A DNA stretch of 64,000 nt from Jeotgalicoccus psychrophilus DSM 19085 (GTDB lineage: Bacteria > Bacillota > Bacilli > Staphylococcales > Salinicoccaceae), in NCBI RefSeq assembly GCF_000425845.1, contig NZ_AUEF01000001.1, positions 186,001 through 250,000 of the forward strand. Direction: 5' to 3'. A program made the position numbers and the translations under genes. The notes under the pieces were generated by a model. The model was not told the origin of the DNA and made no database searches. It saw nothing but the letters and a program-made list of their open reading frames with translations. Of the stretch, positions 32,051 through 43,089 are shown one piece after another (position 1 is the first letter of the stretch; each line of letters begins with the position of its first letter).

Positions 32051-32105
32051 GTGGACACCTCTAATTTTTACAGTGAGTTAATTATAACGTTAAAAATTAT
32101 AAAGA

Positions 32106-32135
32106 TAAATAAAAAAAGCCGACGAATGCCGACTT
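32106..32135 (-). terminator. Terminator after yajC
   Basis: On the minus strand AGTCGGC ATTC GTCGGCT folds with two G-U pairs and is followed by seven T. secDF has its start about 55 bp beyond. Confidence 0.65.
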
Positions 32136-32148
32136 GGTTTCATTGTTT

Positions 32149-32406
32149 TTATTTTACAACTTCTTTTAATGCAACACGGTCAAATTTAAGAACCGCTGCT
32201 TCATCTGTACGTAAGTACATGTGTTTTTGATCAAATGATTCTACAGTGCCGTGCATGCCGCCGATTGTAATAACGTTATCGCCTTTTTGCAGTCCAGCCT
32301 GCATTTCTTGAACTGCCTTCTGTCTCTTTTGAGCCGGGCGGATCATTAAGAAATACATAACTAAAACTAAAACGATTATCGGTGCGAAAGTTACGAGTAA
32401 TTCCAT
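32149..32406 (-). CDS. yajC: Preprotein translocase subunit YajC
   Basis: Small Sec-associated membrane protein of 85 residues. One N-terminal transmembrane helix (FAPIIVLVLVMYFLMIRPA) is followed by the conserved MIRPAQKRQK turn and the cytoplasmic GDNVITIGGMHGTVESFD segment. It lies between tgt and secDF as in most Firmicutes. Confidence 0.96.
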   Translation of the reverse strand: MELLVTFAPIIVLVLVMYFLMIRPAQKRQKAVQEMQAGLQKGDNVITIGGMHGTVESFDQKHMYLRTDEAAVLKFDRVALKEVVK

Positions 32407-32424
32407 TGCGCAATTTCCTCCTGC

Positions 32425-33591
<1,167 letters not shown>

Positions 33592-33659
33592 TTACTGCGG
33601 CTGCGGGATATTGTGTCTGGGTTGGAGTTGAGTTGAGCTGGAATACTTTGTGGAGTCCG

Positions 33660-33912
33660 CATGGTACTTCAAATGCTTCAGGAGTACCTCGCGCATTCAA
33701 CATCGTACTTCAAACGCTTCAGGAATACCTTGTCGATTCAACATCGTACTCCAAGCGCTTCAGGAGTACCTTGTCACTTCAACATCGTACTTCAAACGCT
33801 TCAGGAGTACCTCGCGCATTCAACATCGTACTTCAAACGCTTCAGGAGTACCTTGTCAATTCAACATCGTACTCCAAACGCTTCAGGAGTACCTCGCGCA
33901 TTCAACATCGTA
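33660..33912. repeat. 41-bp tandem repeat array 2 (6 full copies plus a partial copy)
   Basis: Units begin at 33660, 33701, 33742, 33783, 33824 and 33865, with a fragment from 33906. Each unit is 41 bp: CATCGTACTTCAAACGCTTC and AGGAGTACC, then a variable part ending in TTCAA. The variable part is TCGCGCA, TTGTCGA, TTGTCAC or TTGTCAA, and roughly alternates. On the minus strand a unit reads GTACTCCTGAAGCG, TTTGAAGTAC, then 17 bp. This aligns base for base in layout with array 1 (GTACTCC, then TTAAAGTAC, then 17 bp). All three plus-strand frames are open, which is a by-product of the 41-bp period rather than evidence of a gene. It lies between queA and tgt. Confidence 0.95.
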
Positions 33913-33957
33913 GACCAAACATATATCCAACCTCAATATCCGCGTCCGTAAAATTCT

Positions 33958-34980
33958 TTAGTATAATATCATCGCATCGCCAAACGAAAAGAATCGGTAT
34001 TCCGAGTCAACTGCATGTGCGTATGCGTTTAAAATGTGTTCTCTTGAACTGAACGCGCTGACCAGCATAACGAGTGATGATTTTGGCAGATGGAAGTTCG
34101 TAATTAATACGTCCACAGCTTTATATTCAAATCCGGGATAAATAAAAATATCAGTAAATCCGGATGCTTCTTTAAATTCACCGTGGTCATGGATAATTGT
34201 TTCAAGCGTGCGTGTACTTGTCGTACCGACGCTGATAATTTTACCGCCGTCTGCTTTCGCATTGTTCAATGTTTCTGCTGCACTTGATGTCATCGTGTAA
34301 AATTCGCTGTGCATTTTGTGATCTTCGATTGTTTCTGCTGCGACTGGTCGGAATGTTCCGAGTCCGACGTGCAGCGTAATATAAACAACTTTAACGCCTT
34401 TATCTTCAATTTCTTTAAGCAGTTCCTCAGTAAAATGCAGTCCTGCTGTCGGTGCCGCGGCTGATCCTGATTCACGTGCAAAGACAGTCTGATAACGATC
34501 TTGATCTTCAAGTTTTTCTTTAATGTAAGGCGGCAGCGGCATTTCGCCGAGGTCGTCCAGAACATTTTCAAGTATGCCATCATAAATTAATTTCATATGA
34601 TGGATGCCTTCTTCGAATTTTGCTGTACATTCCGCCACAAGTTTACCTTCGCCGAAAGTAATTCTCGTACCGATGCTGATTTTTTTCGACGGACGGATTA
34701 ACACTTCATATCCGTCATCAAGCGGTTTTAACAGCAGCATTTCAATTTTCGCGCCTGTTTCTTCTTTTATGCCGAACAGCCGTGCCGGCAGTACTTTTGT
34801 ATCGTTTAATACAAGTGCATCGCCAGCTTTAAAATAATCTGCGACATCGTAAAAGTGCTTATCAGTAAGCTCTCCTGTCGTTTTATTAACAGCAAGCAGT
34901 CTTGAATTTGTGCGTTCTTTTAACGGTGTCTGGCCGATTAAATGCTCGGGTAAATGAAAATCAAATTCATCTAACTTCAT
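33958..34980 (-). CDS. queA: S-adenosylmethionine:tRNA ribosyltransferase-isomerase
   Basis: Builds epoxyqueuosine on tRNA by transferring and isomerising the ribosyl part of SAM. The 340-residue sequence has the family's N-terminal [15 protein letters not shown], the [17 protein letters not shown] segment and the signature [17 protein letters not shown] and [15 protein letters not shown]. It is the step after tgt and lies directly downstream of ruvB. Confidence 0.97.
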   Translation of the reverse strand: MKLDEFDFHLPEHLIGQTPLKERTNSRLLAVNKTTGELTDKHFYDVADYFKAGDALVLNDTKVLPARLFGIKEETGAKIEMLLLKPLDDGYEVLIRPSKKISIGTRITFGEGKLVAECTAKFEEGIHHMKLIYDGILENVLDDLGEMPLPPYIKEKLEDQDRYQTVFARESGSAAAPTAGLHFTEELLKEIEDKGVKVVYITLHVGLGTFRPVAAETIEDHKMHSEFYTMTSSAAETLNNAKADGGKIISVGTTSTRTLETIIHDHGEFKEASGFTDIFIYPGFEYKAVDVLITNFHLPKSSLVMLVSAFSSREHILNAYAHAVDSEYRFFSFGDAMILY

Positions 34981-35000
34981 GTGTTTCCTCCTAAACCAGC

Positions 35001-35999
35001 TTAATCCATATCTATATTTTTAAAATACTCAAAGGATTTCGCTGTAGCTTTACGCCCTCTCGGTGTACGCTCTAAAAATCCGCGCTGTATTAAATACGGT
35101 TCATATACATCATTCAATGTGATGACTTCTTCACCTATAGACACTGCGACAGTTTCAAGTCCGACCGGACCGCCGCCGTATGTACCGATAATTGTCCGCA
35201 TAATTTTATGATCGATCGGTTCAAGTCCTTCCGGATCGACTTCAAGTACTTTAAGTGCGTAGTTCGTAGTATTAAGCGTAATCGCTTCTTCACCTTTAAC
35301 CATCGAGAAATCTCTGACACGGCGCAGCAGCCTGTTGGCAATCCTCGGTGTGCCGCGTGATCTTCTCGCCAGCTCATCCAAACTGTTTTGTGGAATTGCC
35401 ACTTCAAAAATATCCGCTGTACGTTCAATTATCATCTTCAGACTGTCAAGATCGTAATACTGCAGGCGTAACTGCACACCAAAACGGTCTCTGAGCGGTG
35501 CTGAAAGACTTCCGAAACGGGTCGTTGCACCGACGAGTGTAAACGGCGGCAGGTCGATTCGGATACTTCTCGCTTCATCTCCCTGTCCAATGACTACGTC
35601 GATAAAGAAATCTTCCATTGCAGAATATAAAATTTCCTCAACGAAACGCGGCAGTCTGTGAATCTCATCGATAAAGAGCACATCACCCGGTTCTAAACTC
35701 GATAAAATCGCAGCGAGGTCACCGGCACGTTCAACGGCCGGTCCGGATGTCGTTTTAATATTAACGTTCATTTCACTAGCGATAATGTTCGCGAGCGTCG
35801 TTTTACCAAGTCCCGGCGGACCGTGTAAAATGACATGGTCCAGCGCTTCTTCACGCATTTTTGCCGCCTCGATAAATACACTTAAATTATTTTTAAGCGC
35901 ATCCTGTCCGATATACTGCTGCAGTTTATTCGGACGGAGCGACAGTTCAAGCGATACTTCATCATTGTGTTCATGTTCATCTAAAATACGTTCATCCAT
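35001..35999 (-). CDS. ruvB: Holliday junction branch-migration helicase RuvB
   Basis: AAA+ motor of the RuvAB complex. Walker A is [14 protein letters not shown] near residue 60, Walker B is [10 protein letters not shown], and sensor 1 is [22 protein letters not shown] with the arginine finger. The C-terminal winged helix ends [16 protein letters not shown]. At 332 residues it is normal. It follows ruvA by 13 bp. Confidence 0.98.
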   Translation of the reverse strand: MDERILDEHEHNDEVSLELSLRPNKLQQYIGQDALKNNLSVFIEAAKMREEALDHVILHGPPGLGKTTLANIIASEMNVNIKTTSGPAVERAGDLAAILSSLEPGDVLFIDEIHRLPRFVEEILYSAMEDFFIDVVIGQGDEARSIRIDLPPFTLVGATTRFGSLSAPLRDRFGVQLRLQYYDLDSLKMIIERTADIFEVAIPQNSLDELARRSRGTPRIANRLLRRVRDFSMVKGEEAITLNTTNYALKVLEVDPEGLEPIDHKIMRTIIGTYGGGPVGLETVAVSIGEEVITLNDVYEPYLIQRGFLERTPRGRKATAKSFEYFKNIDMD

Positions 36000-36012
36000 T
36001 ACTTCACCCCGT

Positions 36013-36603
36013 TTAATTTAGTAATAGTTTAAGTCCAAGTTTCACTGCTTCATCGACAGAAGTGATTTCTTCTTTCGTAAGTTTTTTCTCAATGCGAGTG
36101 AGTTCTCGTTTCGAATAGCCGAGCGCTTCTAATGCCATCAGCGCTTCTTCAACATAAGATGGATTTGCTGCCGGCGCTGTTTCAGCAGGTGCCGACAGTT
36201 CATCAGGTTTAAGCTTGCCTTTTAAGTCCAGAATAATCTGGCTCGCAGTCTTTTTCCCAATACCGGGAAACTTCTGCATAAAGGCATTATCTTCTCTTTC
36301 TATTGCACTTATAATTTCATTTGGCGTTGCTGCAGCAAGTATAGCCAAGGCACTTTTAGGACCAATACCGGTCACTTTCAACAATGATTTAAACATCGAT
36401 TTTTCGCTTTCACCGGTAAATCCGTAAAGCGTATGAGCATCTTCTCTCACTATAAGCTCTGTAAAAATCGTTACATCCGTATTGATATAGCGTTCAAGAC
36501 GAAACGGGTTCGGCACGAGCAGCAAATACCCGATACCGCCAGTTTCCACCGTCACTCCTATTGGTTTAACTTCCGTTAACTTACCTTTTATATACTGATA
36601 CAT
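36013..36603 (-). CDS. ruvA: Holliday junction protein RuvA
   Basis: Tetrameric junction-binding subunit of 196 residues. It has an N-terminal OB fold ([21 protein letters not shown]), two helix-hairpin-helix motifs ([17 protein letters not shown] and [19 protein letters not shown]), an alanine/proline linker and a C-terminal RuvB-binding domain ([17 protein letters not shown]). Paired with ruvB. Confidence 0.98.
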   Translation of the reverse strand: MYQYIKGKLTEVKPIGVTVETGGIGYLLLVPNPFRLERYINTDVTIFTELIVREDAHTLYGFTGESEKSMFKSLLKVTGIGPKSALAILAAATPNEIISAIEREDNAFMQKFPGIGKKTASQIILDLKGKLKPDELSAPAETAPAANPSYVEEALMALEALGYSKRELTRIEKKLTKEEITSVDEAVKLGLKLLLN

Positions 36604-36613
36604 TTATAATCAC

Positions 36614-37894
36614 CTATTCTACAAATTCGAACTCTCCGCCTAAAATTCGTACGATATTCCCGGCCTGTATGCCGCGGTCTCTAAGTGCGTCATCGATACC
36701 CATTGTACGCATTTGTCTTGCAAATCTTCGAACTGCAGCTTCACGAGTAAAGTCAGTCATCATAAACAGACGTTCAATTGCTCCGCCTGATACGACGTAT
36801 GCACCGTCATCATCACGTGTAATGACAAATTTATCAGGGTCTTTCTCGTGACGATAAACAACACGGCTTTCCGTCTCGATTTCTTCTTTAAGTACAGGCT
36901 GTTCTTCTAACAGATCTGCTACTTTATACAGAAGAGCATCAATATTCTCACCTGTTGCTGCTGATATTTGCACGATCTCGCTGTCTGTATCAATACTGTT
37001 TATAAAGTTATTAATAATCTCTTGATCATGATCAATTAATTCCACTTTATTCAGTGCGATAACTTCCGGGCGCTCTAACAATTCTTCGTTAAACAGAGCC
37101 ATTTCATTGCGGATTGTTTTATAATCTTCAACCGCATCTCTGCCGTCTGTTTCAGAAATATCCACGACGTGGACGAGTACTTTTGTACGCTCGATATGAC
37201 GTAGGAACTGGTGTCCAAGTCCCGTACCATCTGAAGCACCCTCAATAAGTCCCGGCATATCAGCCATAACAAATGTACGTCCGTCTTTTGACTGTACAAC
37301 ACCTAAGTTAGGCTGCAGCGTCGTAAAGTGATAATCTCCGACTTTCGGTTTTGCTTTAGAAACAGTGCCAAGCAATGTGGATTTACCCACACTCGGGAAT
37401 CCGACAATACCGACATCCGCCATCATTTTAAGTTCAAGTGTAATTTCCAGCTCTCTTCCCGGTTCGCCGTTTTCTGCGAAGTCAGGTGCCGGGTTACGGC
37501 TTGTAGCAAAACGGGAGTTACCGCGTCCGCCGCGTCCGCCTTTGGCAATTACTGCCTGCTGACCGTGTTCAACCAGGTCGGCAAGTGTTTCACCATTTTC
37601 CGTACTTTTTACAATTGTACCTGGCGGCACTTTTAATACTAATGGCGCACTGTTTTTACCGTGCATATTAGAATTCATTCCATTTTCCCCGTGTGCTGCT
37701 TTAAAGTGGCGCTGGAATCTGAAGTCCATTAATGTTCTTAAGCCTTCATCCACTTCCATAATAATATCTGCACCGTTACCGCCGTCTCCTCCAGATGGTC
37801 CGCCCATCGGGATATATTTCTCTCTGCGATATGCTACCAGACCGTTACCGCCGTTACCTGCTTTTAAATACACGGATACGTAATCTATAAACAT
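36614..37894 (-). CDS. obg: Ribosome-assembly GTPase ObgE/CgtA
   Basis: Essential GTPase linked to 50S assembly and the stringent response. It has the glycine-rich Obg fold ([20 protein letters not shown]...GGDGGNG), a G domain with [31 protein letters not shown] and NKVEL, and a C-terminal OCT domain (from about 350). The length is 426. ATG 37894 follows GGAGGTGAGTGTT; the upstream ATG 37909 overlaps that site. It lies just downstream of the rplU-prp-rpmA operon. Confidence 0.97.
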   Translation of the reverse strand: MFIDYVSVYLKAGNGGNGLVAYRREKYIPMGGPSGGDGGNGADIIMEVDEGLRTLMDFRFQRHFKAAHGENGMNSNMHGKNSAPLVLKVPPGTIVKSTENGETLADLVEHGQQAVIAKGGRGGRGNSRFATSRNPAPDFAENGEPGRELEITLELKMMADVGIVGFPSVGKSTLLGTVSKAKPKVGDYHFTTLQPNLGVVQSKDGRTFVMADMPGLIEGASDGTGLGHQFLRHIERTKVLVHVVDISETDGRDAVEDYKTIRNEMALFNEELLERPEVIALNKVELIDHDQEIINNFINSIDTDSEIVQISAATGENIDALLYKVADLLEEQPVLKEEIETESRVVYRHEKDPDKFVITRDDDGAYVVSGGAIERLFMMTDFTREAAVRRFARQMRTMGIDDALRDRGIQAGNIVRILGGEFEFVE

Positions 37895-37942
37895 AACACT
37901 CACCTCCATTTAATTAATCTCTATTTTAAATTATAACATTCA

Positions 37943-37972
37943 TAAAAAAAGACATCAGCAGAAGCTGATGCC
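37943..37972 (-). terminator. Terminator after rpmA
   Basis: GCATCAGC TTCT GCTGATG followed by seven T on the minus strand. Confidence 0.9.
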
Positions 37973-37981
37973 ACAAAATTA

Positions 37982-38266
37982 TTATTTTGCTTCCTGATAA
38001 ACAGAAACACGTTTTTTGTCGCGTCCGAAACGCTCGTATTTAACAACACCATCAATTTTCGAGAATAATGTGTCGTCTCCACCGCGTCCTACGTTTTCAC
38101 CCGGGTGAATTTTAGTGCCGCGTTGACGGAATAAAATAGATCCGCCTGTTACGAATTGTCCATCTTGTCTTTTAGCACCAAGGCGTTTTGATTCAGAGTC
38201 ACGACCGTTTCTAGTCGACCCAACACCTTTTTTCGATGCGAAGAACTGTAAGTCTAATTTTAACAT
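37982..38266 (-). CDS. rpmA: 50S ribosomal protein L27 with cleavable N-terminal extension
   Basis: Large-subunit protein whose N-terminus reaches the peptidyl-transferase centre, 94 residues. The start [16 protein letters not shown] carries the Firmicutes extension that the Prp protease removes between Phe and Ala, exposing ASKKG. I use ATG 38266, with GAGGTG upstream. The protease gene is immediately upstream in the same operon. Confidence 0.97.
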   Translation of the reverse strand: MLKLDLQFFASKKGVGSTRNGRDSESKRLGAKRQDGQFVTGGSILFRQRGTKIHPGENVGRGGDDTLFSKIDGVVKYERFGRDKKRVSVYQEAK

Positions 38267-38277
38267 TGGTATACACC

Positions 38278-38598
38278 TCACTCATATTCAAGTTTTATAA
38301 ATTCGTTATATTCAGATTCAATAGTAGCCAATGATACAATCATTGTTTCCAAAATCAATTGAACTTTGTCATCGGATGTATCCTCAAGCTTAACACTTAA
38401 ATATCCACCTTCTTCGGCCAAGTCTATGGCCGGCTCGTAATCAGTCAGCGCATAAAGCGCATTAACACTGCCGAACACAACTGCCGAAGCACCTGCACAT
38501 ACGAGATCTTTACCGTGGACATCAAAGTCCGCGTGGCCGCTCATCGTAAATCCGGTAATATGCTGTTCACTGTTACGTGCAACGATAACTTTAATCAT
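38278..38598 (-). CDS. prp: Ribosomal-processing cysteine protease Prp
   Basis: Cysteine protease (YsxB family) that trims the L27 N-terminal extension; this is essential in S. aureus. Catalytic His22 is in SGHADFD and Cys34 in DLVCAGAS, matching the known His22/Cys34 dyad. The length is 106. The ATG overlaps the rplU stop (TAATG) and rpmA follows by 11 bp, so enzyme and substrate are made together. Confidence 0.96.
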   Translation of the reverse strand: MIKVIVARNSEQHITGFTMSGHADFDVHGKDLVCAGASAVVFGSVNALYALTDYEPAIDLAEEGGYLSVKLEDTSDDKVQLILETMIVSLATIESEYNEFIKLEYE

Positions 38599-38906
38599 TA
38601 TGCGTTGATCTTGCCGATTGTTAATTTAGTATAAGGCTGACGATGACCTTGTTTACGGCTGTAGTTCTTTCTGCGCTTGAACTTGATAACGTTAATCTTC
38701 TTACCGCGTCCATGCTTATCAACTGTAGCTGTAACAGTAGCACCTTCAATTGTAGGAACTCCAACTTTAACGCTGTCGCCTCCAACAAAAAGTACTTTGT
38801 CAAACGTGAATTCAGCACCTGCTTCAACCTCTAGTTTTTCAACGTAGATTGATTGACCTTCTTCAACTTTTACTTGTTTTCCACCTGTTTCGATGATTGC
38901 AAACAT
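38598..38906 (-). CDS. rplU: 50S ribosomal protein L21
   Basis: 23S rRNA-binding ribosomal protein of 102 residues. Typical segments are [33 protein letters not shown] and the basic [20 protein letters not shown] tail. First gene of rplU-prp-rpmA; the structured leader upstream probably autoregulates it. Confidence 0.98.
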   Translation of the reverse strand: MFAIIETGGKQVKVEEGQSIYVEKLEVEAGAEFTFDKVLFVGGDSVKVGVPTIEGATVTATVDKHGRGKKINVIKFKRRKNYSRKQGHRQPYTKLTIGKINA

Positions 38907-38924
38907 ACTTACACCTCCTATTAT

Positions 38925-39000
38925 TTAAGACACGCCATTATAGGTGGGCTCTGCCTCTTATACCTATATATGTGCGGTTGACGTTTACGTTTCATCAACT
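38925..39000 (-). promoter_or_regulatory. L21 autoregulatory leader (candidate)
   Basis: The 5' region of rplU on the minus strand has paired segments such as GGTATAAGAGGCAGAGCCCACCTATA and GACGTTTACGTTTCATC, placed where the Firmicutes L21 leader lies. In that family the leader binds L21. I judged it by position and local complementarity only. Confidence 0.55.
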
Positions 39001-39030
39001 ACTGTATTATATAAAATTTAACTCAATGTG

Positions 39031-39549
39031 TCAATTGATTCTCCGTAATTCTTTTCTCACTTTAGCCGTTTGAATTGCCAGGACATAAAGGATAACGAAA
39101 AACACTGCACTCACCAGCACGCTCGGTATTGCACGAAGTGCGATATAGTCGAAAAACGGCATCGCTATAAAGTCGAGTACACTGTACACCGCGTACTGAT
39201 ATAAATCGAATAAAAATGTATTCAGCAGTACGACAAATGCCATCGCTACAAAATCTCTGTAAAACACTCTGAATGCAGTCTGCATAAAGATAACAAATGC
39301 TATAAAGCCGAATATGTGGATACCGTACAGGGAACCGATATAAACGTCCAGCATAACACCAAACAGAATTGCAAAAAGCATACTGATACGGGGACCCGCG
39401 TAAATTGTTAGGAGCAGAATGTACATAAAGAGCATTTTCGGTACGAAGTATACTTCAACACTAAACATCATCAGTGGACTGAAGCTGGTAAAAGCCATGT
39501 CAGCATACATTAATATGACTCCAATTATAAAAATCACTATCGTCTGCAT
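39031..39549 (-). CDS. mreD: Rod-shape determining protein MreD
   Basis: Polytopic membrane protein of 172 residues with about five hydrophobic helices and the family-typical central part MLFAILFGVMLDVYIGSLYGIHIFGFI. It follows mreC by 4 bp. In cocci MreCD is kept without MreB and contributes to cell-wall synthesis at midcell; no mreB is seen nearby. Confidence 0.92.
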   Translation of the reverse strand: MQTIVIFIIGVILMYADMAFTSFSPLMMFSVEVYFVPKMLFMYILLLTIYAGPRISMLFAILFGVMLDVYIGSLYGIHIFGFIAFVIFMQTAFRVFYRDFVAMAFVVLLNTFLFDLYQYAVYSVLDFIAMPFFDYIALRAIPSVLVSAVFFVILYVLAIQTAKVRKELRRIN

Positions 39550-39553
39550 CGTA

Positions 39554-40408
39554 TCAGTCCTCCAATGAATCAGGATCGCGTTTTAAGACAAACACATTAT
39601 CCACATCATTTAAGTCACTGTTCATTTGCACGTATGCATTTTGACTCAGTCCGTATTCATCATTTTCTACTTCTACTACTTTGCCGATAACTATGCCTTC
39701 AGGGAAAGCACCAGTTAGACCAGAAGTATATACTTCATCGCCTTCTTCAAGTTTTACCTGACTTTTAATATTTTCAACGACAAGCACATCTTTTTCAGTA
39801 TCAAAATTGCGGATATTACCGTAGACCGCTTCATCGTTATGTCTCACTTCAACCGACATATTGTTCTGTGATGCATTCGTTGAAATCATCTCGATAAAAC
39901 TCGAATTGCCGTTAACTCTCGTGACAATACCGATTAATCCTTCCGATGTCGATACCGCCATGCCTTCTTCAACGCCGTCCTTTTCTCCTTTATCTATCGT
40001 AAAGGATTCGAGCCACTGGTCTGGTGCACGTGAAATCACGCGAGCGTTGACTGTTTCGTAAGCCATACTGGAGCTCACTTCAAGAGATTCACGCAGCTTC
40101 TCGTTTTCAGCTGCAAGACGCTCATTATCAGCCTGCAGCTGCGGCAGCATATCCAGCTGTTCTTTCAGCGCTTCGTTTTCTTCAAGCGCACTGAAACTTC
40201 CTGTAATACTGGAAAATATGTTTCCTATAAAACTGAACGGTGCATCGACAACCTTTTGAGTCACAGCGACCGTATCACCGGTAAATTGTTCCGCTTTCGT
40301 TGTGGAATCTCTGTCCGACAATGAAAATCCGATTAATGCAATTAATACTACTATGCCAAACAGCACAATCAACATGCGGTTTCGATTAAAAAACTTAGTC
40401 ACTCTCAT
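39554..40408 (-). CDS. mreC: Rod-shape determining protein MreC
   Basis: Bitopic cell-wall scaffold of 284 residues: N-terminal transmembrane helix (LIVLFGIVVLIALIGFSL), coiled coil (about 75-110, EENEALKEQLDMLPQLQADNER) and extracellular beta domain with GLIGIVTRV and SGLTGAFPEGIVIGKV. ATG 40408 is preceded by GGGGGCGG; the frame to 40447 has no better start. Operon with mreD. In Staphylococcus it lies next to radC/comC; here a 12.8-kb block intervenes. Confidence 0.94.
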   Translation of the reverse strand: MRVTKFFNRNRMLIVLFGIVVLIALIGFSLSDRDSTTKAEQFTGDTVAVTQKVVDAPFSFIGNIFSSITGSFSALEENEALKEQLDMLPQLQADNERLAAENEKLRESLEVSSSMAYETVNARVISRAPDQWLESFTIDKGEKDGVEEGMAVSTSEGLIGIVTRVNGNSSFIEMISTNASQNNMSVEVRHNDEAVYGNIRNFDTEKDVLVVENIKSQVKLEEGDEVYTSGLTGAFPEGIVIGKVVEVENDEYGLSQNAYVQMNSDLNDVDNVFVLKRDPDSLED

Positions 40409-40467
40409 GCCGCCCCCAAAAATTAATATCTGGGTAAATAATACCACATTTGATGTCAGACAATAAA

Positions 40468-41622
40468 CTAATCTTGATAGAGATCTTTAATCTCTCCTAG
40501 TCTTTGTACGAATGTTTTTAAATCTTCGTCCCGGACCGCAAGAGATATACGTATATAATCCTCTGACAGGCTGCCGAAAGGTTTTCCTGGCGTAGCGAGA
40601 ATGGACTGTTCTTTCAGCAGGTAGGTGACGAAGCTCTCACCGTTAAAACCCGGCGGCACTTTTATCCAGCCGAATATGCCGCCCTGTATCGGTTCTAGCG
40701 GAATATTTAAATCCAGCAGCGCTTCATTGATAAAGTCTTTGCGCTTTTTGAATATTTCGTTCTGTGCAGGAATTAACGTATCAGCATTGTCAAGAGCTGC
40801 GATTGCTGCATCCTGTGTGACACCGAAGACACCAGCATTCGTATGATCCTGAAACCTGTTAATGCTTTCAATCATCTCTGTGTTCCCTGCTGCAAAACCG
40901 ATTCTGTAACCCGACATATTAAATCCTTTAGACAGCGAATATATTTCCATGGATACTTCAAAATCAGGATCGCTCGTCAATATGCTTGGATGAGGCCCGT
41001 TAAAGCCGAACGCTGAATAGGCAAAGTCGTGGACAACCTGTGTTTTACTTCCTTTGAATCTTTGTATCACATCATCAAAGAATGATTTGTCTGCAGCGGC
41101 ACCGACAGGATTAGACGGATAATTTAAATAGATAAGCTCCGTTTCTCTAAGTTCGGTTTCCAGTGAATCAAAATCCGGCAGGTAGCTGTTTTCTTTAAGC
41201 AGCGGCATATCAATCAGTTTCGCCTGTGCAAGTTCCACTGCGGTAATATAATCTGCGTAGCCCGGATTCGGCAGCATAATACCGGCGCCCGGATTGACGT
41301 GTGCCAGAGGAAAGTTCACCAGCGCATTTTTCGTCCCGAACAGTATCGCAATATTTTCGTCCTTCAGATCCACATCATAAGTTCTTTTGTAAAATCTTTT
41401 AATGCTGTCTTTTAATTCAGGTTTACCGCGGAAGGCACCGTACTTTTGATTTTCTTCTTTATCGATTGCTGTCTTTACTGCATCAGTAATGACTTTCGGC
41501 GTTCTGCCGTCGGGAATACCGACGGCGAGGTTTAACAGCGGTTTGTCCCCGACTTCCAGCTCAGCATTCATCATACTGCTGAAGTAGCTCGGGCTTAATG
41601 AGTTTAATCGTTCGCTCGCCAT
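40468..41622 (-). CDS. Class I/II PLP aminotransferase in a methionine-type operon
   Basis: Fold-type I aminotransferase of 384 residues. The PLP lysine is in YSLSKGFNMSGYRIGF near residue 233 and the Asn/Tyr region is in LNYPSNPVGA. The C-terminal Arg region is SEDYIRISLAV. It is the last gene of a SAM-riboswitch operon with an ABC transporter of the methionine family and begins directly at the preceding stop. The context suggests methionine metabolism, such as transamination of the keto acid of methionine, but sequence alone does not fix the substrate. Confidence 0.85.
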   Translation of the reverse strand: MASERLNSLSPSYFSSMMNAELEVGDKPLLNLAVGIPDGRTPKVITDAVKTAIDKEENQKYGAFRGKPELKDSIKRFYKRTYDVDLKDENIAILFGTKNALVNFPLAHVNPGAGIMLPNPGYADYITAVELAQAKLIDMPLLKENSYLPDFDSLETELRETELIYLNYPSNPVGAAADKSFFDDVIQRFKGSKTQVVHDFAYSAFGFNGPHPSILTSDPDFEVSMEIYSLSKGFNMSGYRIGFAAGNTEMIESINRFQDHTNAGVFGVTQDAAIAALDNADTLIPAQNEIFKKRKDFINEALLDLNIPLEPIQGGIFGWIKVPPGFNGESFVTYLLKEQSILATPGKPFGSLSEDYIRISLAVRDEDLKTFVQRLGEIKDLYQD

Positions 41623-42429
41623 TTACTCATCCTCCTCTGGTTTATCGAATCCTTTAAAGTCAGCATCGATCACTTCATTAAACGCTTCTGACTCCACTGC
41701 TTTAATTAAATCATCTTCTATTTTAGTGCCTGCATCGTCACCGTTAATTACAATCTGGTTTCTAAAGTTTTCATTCATATTTTCTAAAGTTAATGCATCG
41801 TCCAGGTTCATTTCACTGGCAAGTGCAAAGTTACCCGGCACAAGTGATAACCCAATCTGTTCAACGCTTCTCGGGAGCTGACCGGCATCCTGATAAATAA
41901 ACTCAAGATTTTTCTTATTATTAATAATGTCCGCTTCATCGATAGCAAACATATCTGCATCTTCACTAATTGTGATCAATCCCGCATCCTGCAGAGTTAA
42001 AAATCCGCGGCTGGAGTTAACAGGGTCTAAAGGAAGGGCAACTTCACTGCCTGACGTAATATCTTCCAGTGAACTGAATTCACTGCTGTACAGGCCCATC
42101 GGCGCTGTCGGCACCTGGATGATATTTTTTAAATCTGCATCGTTTTCTTCATTAAAACTTTCCATAAAGAGCACATTCTGAAAGAGGTTAGCATCTAAGT
42201 CTCCGTTGGCGAGTGCATTATTCGGCTGAATGTAGTCGCTGTATTCAACTATTTCAACAGAATAACCCTGCTCTTCCAGCACCGGCTTTAATGCGAACGA
42301 TGCCATGTCGGCAAAAGGCCCGCTTGAAGCCCCGATCGTAATGACTTCTCCTTCATCTTCATATAAAAGAATACTGGTACTTGCTATAACGACTAATGTA
42401 CCGATTAAAAATATTATAATTCCGCGCAT
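41623..42429 (-). CDS. MetQ/NlpA-family substrate-binding protein lacking a lipobox
   Basis: Binding protein of the MetQ (NlpA) family, 268 residues, with ITIGASSGPFADMASFALKPVLEEQGY, NLFQNVLFMESFN, ALPLDPVNSSRGFLTLQDAGLI and DAGQLPRSVEQIGLSLVPGNFA. It should deliver methionine or a related compound to the permease and ATPase encoded upstream. Oddly there is no cysteine in the N-terminal region, or elsewhere that I can find, so no lipoprotein anchor. It has an uncleaved-looking helix GIIIFLIGTLVVIASTSILL instead. The start is fixed by GGAGG upstream. Confidence 0.88.
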   Translation of the reverse strand: MRGIIIFLIGTLVVIASTSILLYEDEGEVITIGASSGPFADMASFALKPVLEEQGYSVEIVEYSDYIQPNNALANGDLDANLFQNVLFMESFNEENDADLKNIIQVPTAPMGLYSSEFSSLEDITSGSEVALPLDPVNSSRGFLTLQDAGLITISEDADMFAIDEADIINNKKNLEFIYQDAGQLPRSVEQIGLSLVPGNFALASEMNLDDALTLENMNENFRNQIVINGDDAGTKIEDDLIKAVESEAFNEVIDADFKGFDKPEEDE

Positions 42430-43089
42430 TTATCTTTCCTCCGCTCTGTTAGAAATAAAGTCTCCGGCCCACTGGACGATTTGTACAATAATAACAAGCA
42501 CAATCACTGTCACAATCATCGTCAATGTGTCGTAGCGGTAATAGCCGTATCTGATAGCAAGGTCACCGACCCCGCCGCCGCCGACAACACCTGCTGTTGC
42601 ACTGAATGCAATAATCGAAATAATCGTCAGTGTAATTGCCTGAGTGATACTCTTCTTAGCTTCCGGCAGAAGAACGTCTGTCACGATTAAATAAAGCGGT
42701 GCGCCGCCTGAGATACTCGCTTCAATAACACCGTCACCCACACTGTTAAAGCTGGATTCAACAAGACGTGCAAAAAGCGGCACAGCAGCTATAGATAATG
42801 CAACACTGGCAAAAACGGGACCATGTGAAGCATTAACAAGCCATGTTGCAAACGGCATAATTGCCACGATTAAAATTATAAAAGGGAAAGACCTGATTAT
42901 ATTTACGAGCCATCCCAGTGTCGCATTTAACGGTTTAATTTTAAAAAGTAGCGGATGCTGTGTAATATAGAGCAGAATACCGAGCGGCAGTCCGATCAGT
43001 ACTGCAAAGAATATTGAAATTGAGACCATCAGTGCCGTTTCTAAAAGTGCACGGTACAATAATGGCCAAAGCTGACTGAAATTATCCAA
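42430..43089 (-). CDS. metI: Methionine-type ABC transporter permease
   Basis: MetI family permease of 219 residues with about five transmembrane segments. The EAA-like coupling loop is EASISGGAPLYLIVTDVLLPEAKKSI, and the family-typical GVVGGGGVGDLAIRYGYYR follows. The start overlaps the end of the ATPase gene by 8 bp. Confidence 0.94.
   Translation of the reverse strand: MDNFSQLWPLLYRALLETALMVSISIFFAVLIGLPLGILLYITQHPLLFKIKPLNATLGWLVNIIRSFPFIILIVAIMPFATWLVNASHGPVFASVALSIAAVPLFARLVESSFNSVGDGVIEASISGGAPLYLIVTDVLLPEAKKSITQAITLTIISIIAFSATAGVVGGGGVGDLAIRYGYYRYDTLTMIVTVIVLVIIVQIVQWAGDFISNRAEER

Noticed and set aside
33660-33912. CRISPR array
   Set aside because: The variable part is 7-12 bp and recurs between copies; this is a tandem repeat, not repeat-spacer structure.
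33633-34052. Three long overlapping plus-strand frames with a repeating FNIVLQTLQEYL-like peptide
   Set aside because: They are the 41-bp array translated in each frame; the repeat is open in all three frames and the peptide jumps frame every unit. There is no ribosome site.
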